Source: Oscillospiraceae bacterium
GTDB taxonomy: Bacteria; Bacillota; Clostridia; Oscillospirales; CAG-272
Reading direction: 5' to 3'
Length of the DNA: 33,766 nucleotides
NCBI GenBank assembly: GCA_015063645.1
Contig: SVTS01000024.1
Span: forward strand, 1 to 33,766
Shown here piece by piece: positions 30,942-33,766 of the stretch. The notes under the pieces were generated by a model that was not told the DNA's origin, searched no databases, and saw only the letters and a program-made list of their open reading frames with translations. The first letter of the stretch is position 1. Every line of letters starts with the position of its first letter. The translations under genes and the position numbers were made by a program.

Positions 30942-32072
30942 ATGGCACAGAAACTGCGTATTGGTATCATCGGTACGGGCGGTATTGCCCACTCTCATAT
31001 GCGTGCTTATTTGCGCCGCATCGAAACCAAGGGAGATATTGAAGTTGTAGCCGGATGCGATATCATTCCCGGTAAAGCAGAAGCATTCTTTAAGGAATTC
31101 GGCGTGGAGGGCGTAAGTTGCTACGAATCCCACGAGGAAATGCTGGATAAGGAAAAACTGGACGGCGTATCTGTTTGTACATATAACCGTCAGCACGCGG
31201 CTCCGACTATCTGCGCGCTGAAGCATGGCATCAATGTTATTCTGGAGAAACCATTCGCTGTTACTCTGGAAGAGTGCGTTGAGATGATGCGCGCGGAGCG
31301 GGATAGCGGCAAGATTCTTTCCGTAGGTTTCCAGCCTCGTTTTGACAAGAACATGCAGCAGATCAAGAAGATCGTCGAATCCGGCGAGCTGGGTGATGTT
31401 TACTACATCCAGACCGGCGGAGGCAGACGCCGCGGTATTCCGGCATATGACACAAAGACTACCTTTATCGAAGAAGAGACTGCCGGTGTCGGTGCTCTCG
31501 GTGATATCGGATGCTATTCCCTTGATATGGTGCTCAACGCTATCGGTTATCCGATGCCGCTGACCGTTTCCGGCTTCAAGACCGCATACTTCGGTACTGA
31601 TCCTGAAACGTATCGCTATAAATGTGCAGAGCCGGACCGCATTGCTTCCCTGTTCGGCGTAGACGATTTTGCCGGTGCCCTGATCCGTCTGGAGGGCGGT
31701 ATTGTGCTGGACTTCCGTATCTCCTGGGCGATGAATATTGACACTCCCGGCGACACCATCATCCTCGGTACCAAGGCTGGTCTCCGTATTCCTTCCACGG
31801 ACTGCTGGAACGGCACTGTAGGCGGTCCTATGACCATCTACCGTCAGTGCGCCGGTCAGTCTGTACAGATGGAAGTTCCGATTCTCAAGGATTCACCTGC
31901 AGACGGAAATCTCTGGGACCGTAAGATCGGTTCTTTCGTGGATGCCATCCGTACGGGCGGCAAGGCTCCCATTCCCACCAGCCAGATCATTAAAAATCAG
32001 GCAATCATCGACGGTATCATGCGTTCCAGCGCACTTGGCCGCGAAGTTGAAATCAATATTCCCGAAATCTGA
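30942..32072 (+). CDS. Gfo/Idh/MocA family NAD(P)-dependent oxidoreductase
   Basis: This 376-residue protein has an N-terminal Rossmann fold, RIGIIGTGGIAHSHMRAY (about residues 5-22), the family motif EKPFAVTLEEC with the conserved Lys, and a C-terminal domain containing GALGDIGCYSLDMVLNAIG. Members oxidise or epimerise sugars, inositols or related polyols, and some open glycosides through 3-keto intermediates. The ATG at 30942 follows AAGGTGG; the GTG at 30930 is less likely. Codons ending in T (GGT, GTT, GCT) are more frequent than in neighbouring genes, which suggests high expression. The URO-D-like gene follows 78 bases later. Confidence 0.9.
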   Translation: MAQKLRIGIIGTGGIAHSHMRAYLRRIETKGDIEVVAGCDIIPGKAEAFFKEFGVEGVSCYESHEEMLDKEKLDGVSVCTYNRQHAAPTICALKHGINVILEKPFAVTLEECVEMMRAERDSGKILSVGFQPRFDKNMQQIKKIVESGELGDVYYIQTGGGRRRGIPAYDTKTTFIEEETAGVGALGDIGCYSLDMVLNAIGYPMPLTVSGFKTAYFGTDPETYRYKCAEPDRIASLFGVDDFAGALIRLEGGIVLDFRISWAMNIDTPGDTIILGTKAGLRIPSTDCWNGTVGGPMTIYRQCAGQSVQMEVPILKDSPADGNLWDRKIGSFVDAIRTGGKAPIPTSQIIKNQAIIDGIMRSSALGREVEINIPEI

Positions 32073-32080
32073 TGCGAAAG

Positions 32081-32108
32081 CGGCTGATGCAGATCCCTGC
32101 ATCAGCCG
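32081..32108 (+). promoter_or_regulatory. Intercistronic stem-loop
   Basis: CGGCTGATGCAG (32081-32092) and CTGCATCAGCCG (32097-32108) form a perfect 12-pair stem with a four-base loop, between the oxidoreductase and the URO-D-like gene. No T run follows, so it may cap and stabilise the upstream message or act as a weak attenuator rather than a full terminator. Confidence 0.75.
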
Positions 32109-32149
32109 TTCCCATATCCGAATACAGTCAGGGAGAGCGAAAAATAATA

Positions 32150-33202
32150 ATGAAAGATAATTTCACCCGCGCTGTTCGTTTTGAACGGCCGGACTATATT
32201 CCGATGACGTTCCACATCAATTCCGCCTGCTGGAATCATTATCCCAGAGAAGCGCTGTGGGATCTGATGGAAGAACACAAAATTCTGTTTCCGGGTTTCA
32301 AGCGTCCGTCCGGAACCTGGAAGCCGAAATATATTTCCTGTGCCCGCAAGGATAAGCCGTACACGGATCCGATGGGCTGTACCTGGTACACCTCGGAGGA
32401 TGGCATCACCGGGACAGTCAAGGGACATCCGCTTTCAGACTGGTCTGCGTTCGGTACAACGTGGCATATGCCAGATCCCACGAAAACAGACGGTCTGTAT
32501 TCCATCGATCTGTCAGGAGAAATGCTGCTGTATGAGACGATGCGTGAAAGAGGCGAGACCTTTCGCGGAAGCCTGCGTCACGGACATACGTTTCTGCAGC
32601 TGAGTGATCTGCGCGGTTATGAAAATCTTCTCTTTGATATGATGGATGAGGAACCGCAGCTGGATGAACTGATCGATCAGCTGTGTGAATTCAATCTGGC
32701 GCTTGTCCGCCGCATGGTGGACAGCGGATGCTGCAGCTCGATTGCGTATCCCGAGGATCTCGGTATGCAGATCGGTCCGATGCTCTCGCCGGAAATGTTC
32801 CGGCGGTACATTCAGCCGTCCTACCGCAAACTGATGAAGCCTGCGCGGGATGCGGGTATCCCGATTCATATGCATTCGGACGGTGATATCCGCGCCTTGG
32901 CAGATGACCTGATCGAAAGCGGCGTGGAGGTTATCAATCTGCAGGACCTGGTGAATGGCATCGACTGGATCGTCCACCGGTTCCGCGGTAAAACCTGTGT
33001 GGAGCTGGATATTGACCGTCAGCGGATAACACCGTACGGGACACCCGCCGAGGTGGAGTCGCTTATCCGGGAGGAAGTGGAAAAACTGGCACTTCCCGAA
33101 GGCGGTCTGTGCATGATATACGGTCTGTATCCGGGCGTTCCTCTGGAAAATGTCAAAGCTCTTATGGATGCTATGGAAAAGTATATGTTTTATTTCAGCT
33201 GA
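32150..33202 (+). CDS. Uroporphyrinogen decarboxylase-fold (URO-D/MtaA-like) protein
   Basis: This 350-residue protein has the URO-D TIM-barrel pattern: an N-terminal FTRAVRFERPDYIPMTFH, a middle SSIAYPEDLGMQIGPMLSPEMFRRYIQPSYRKLM, then IPIHMHSDGDIRALADDLIESGVEVINLQD and a C-terminal LYPGVPLENVKALMDAME. It lacks the features expected of HemE and belongs to the large clostridial set related to corrinoid methyltransferases such as MtaA. Adjacent dehydrogenase genes suggest work on a methylated or sugar-derived compound, but this is a guess. I chose the ATG at 32150 because the domain begins there; the ribosome site is distant (GGGAG about 14 bases upstream). Confidence 0.82.
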   Translation: MKDNFTRAVRFERPDYIPMTFHINSACWNHYPREALWDLMEEHKILFPGFKRPSGTWKPKYISCARKDKPYTDPMGCTWYTSEDGITGTVKGHPLSDWSAFGTTWHMPDPTKTDGLYSIDLSGEMLLYETMRERGETFRGSLRHGHTFLQLSDLRGYENLLFDMMDEEPQLDELIDQLCEFNLALVRRMVDSGCCSSIAYPEDLGMQIGPMLSPEMFRRYIQPSYRKLMKPARDAGIPIHMHSDGDIRALADDLIESGVEVINLQDLVNGIDWIVHRFRGKTCVELDIDRQRITPYGTPAEVESLIREEVEKLALPEGGLCMIYGLYPGVPLENVKALMDAMEKYMFYFS

Positions 33203-33214
33203 GGGGGGATTTAC

Positions 33215-33622
33215 TTGAAAGCAGAACTGCGGCAGGGTGAAAATTTTGTTTTGTTTTCGGATTTCCGTCACTATGCGCAGGATGAAGCGATGGGCAATCT
33301 GTATAATACGGCATTCTCCGTACAAATCAGATCAGGCATGTTCGCCGGTGCAGGCAGGTGGATGTGCGACCGCAGTGCGCTTATAACCTTTGCGGAGGAA
33401 ATGGCTGATCTGTACGCGTTCAGGCGGGAATCCGTCCGGCTGGATGATCTGGAATACGGCAGCTATATGGAACTGACGATGGATAAGACCGGTCATCTGC
33501 GTGCAGCAGGTACCGTATACGGAAGCGCGATGGAACAGGTGCTGCAGTATCACTTTGCAGCGGATCAGACTGTTCTGCGGGAGTTTCTTGCGTCATGGCA
33601 GAAGCTTGTTCTGGCACTGTAA
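33215..33622 (+). CDS. Small WapI-like hypothetical protein with TTG start
   Basis: This 135-residue protein resembles WapI-type immunity-like proteins: WMCDRSALITFAEEMADLYAFRRESVRLDDLEYGSYMELTMDKTGHLRAAGTVYG, then EQVLQYHFAADQTVLREFLASW. These proteins are usually small cytoplasmic alpha/beta units; they are found both near toxin genes and in ordinary chromosomal contexts. No toxin gene is visible here. The start codon is TTG at 33215, supported by an excellent GAGGGGGGATTTAC. It starts 12 bases after the URO-D-like stop, so it is probably the last gene of that transcript. Confidence 0.65.
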   Translation: MKAELRQGENFVLFSDFRHYAQDEAMGNLYNTAFSVQIRSGMFAGAGRWMCDRSALITFAEEMADLYAFRRESVRLDDLEYGSYMELTMDKTGHLRAAGTVYGSAMEQVLQYHFAADQTVLREFLASWQKLVLAL

Positions 33623-33642
33623 ACAGACAAATTAAGAAGAAG

Positions 33643-33740
33643 GGGCTGTTGCAAATATGGGAATTATCCCCATATTTGCAACAGCCCACCCGTAATGTCC
33701 CCATGAAATGGGGACATTACGGGAAATTCCGTAGGAATTT
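33643..33740. repeat. Three consecutive perfect hairpins at the window edge
   Basis: The first has 19-base arms (33643-33661 and 33669-33687, starting GGGCTGTTGCAAATATGGG). The second has 16-base arms (33689-33704 and 33708-33723, starting CCCGTAATGTCCCCAT) with a three-base loop. The third has seven-base arms (33724-33730 AAATTCC, 33734-33740 GGAATTT) with a three-base loop. They sit almost end to end after the last gene. The first may terminate the upstream operon, although no T run follows. The AGGGGCTGTTGCAAA start recalls insertion-sequence ends, so this could be the edge of a mobile or miniature element continuing outside the window. Confidence 0.8.
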
Positions 33741-33766
33741 GTGGCGAGCGTTTCCGTTTTTTGCCC

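Noticed and set aside
1-33766. tRNA, rRNA, prophage or toxin-antitoxin genes
   Set aside because: I looked for TpsiC-arm-like motifs, integrases, transposases and paired small toxin genes and saw none that I could support. The WapI-like protein alone is not evidence for a toxin system.

Overview
The window looks like chromosomal DNA of an anaerobic, spore-forming Gram-positive of class Clostridia, probably a gut member of the Oscillospirales. The evidence is a spoIIR gene, HPr kinase/phosphorylase, an IreB homologue, a tetrahydrofolate riboswitch in front of a folate ECF transporter, a DtxR-regulated feoAB locus, strong GGAGG ribosome binding sites, and sigma-A promoters with exact 17-bp spacers (the -35 is often TTGCAA). 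Base composition looks moderately GC-rich by eye. I saw no tRNA, rRNA, CRISPR array, prophage or complete transposon.

Layout. 1-200: the end of a probable gatB and a bidirectional terminator. 206-1915: a YfcE-type phosphoesterase diverging from an unknown three-gene cassette. 1889-6044 (minus): hprK, then a PpiC lipoprotein with a Pho-box-like promoter, a membrane-anchored protein, and a degenerate sensor-kinase-like gene broken by one in-frame TAA. 6045-7858: a divergent control region, THF riboswitch, folT and a lipoprotein. 7917-9156: divergent kdgF-like cupin and kduI, two consecutive steps of unsaturated uronate catabolism. 9182-10720 (minus): spoIIR, a zinc-ribbon membrane protein and an iron-type DtxR regulator. 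10888-13756: the feo promoter with two operator palindromes, feoA, feoB, a small Cys-rich FeoB-associated protein and a terminator. 13763-16108 (minus): a secreted GLUG-repeat beta-helix protein. 16255-17190 (minus): a stand-alone sulfite-reductase-like iron-sulfur protein. 17315-17704: a lipoprotein. 17710-22720 (minus): an operon of FAD oxidoreductase, GH95 and GH172, expressed from a consensus promoter. 22794-27542 (minus): a PpiC foldase, then YqhQ (DUF1385), prmC and ddl. 27465-28060: a 596-bp gap holding a dense cluster of DnaA-box-like sites. 28061-30730 (minus): ireB, ribF and a DacF-like carboxypeptidase with altered catalytic motifs. 30863-33622: a Gfo/Idh/MocA dehydrogenase, a URO-D-fold methyltransferase-like protein and a small WapI-like protein. 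33643-33740: three perfect hairpins in a row at the window edge.

How it fits together. Much of the window is core physiology: envelope building (ddl, dacF, ireB, two foldases), carbon control (hprK), iron uptake (dtxR/feo), folate uptake, flavin synthesis (ribF), translation (gatB, prmC) and sporulation (spoIIR). Accessory genes point to use of plant or host glycans: kdgF/kduI for pectin-derived uronates, and GH95/GH172 for fucosides or L-galactosides and arabino- or fructofuranosides. The glycosidases lack signal peptides, so imported oligosaccharides are the likely substrates.

No single spectacular new defence or mobile system is evident. The most interesting signals are the oriC-like DnaA-box cluster away from any dnaA gene, promoters placed inside the loops of long inverted repeats (spoIIR, ppiC), the Pho-box-like promoter, the unknown cassette at 834-1915, the stop-interrupted sensor gene and the triple hairpin at the right edge.
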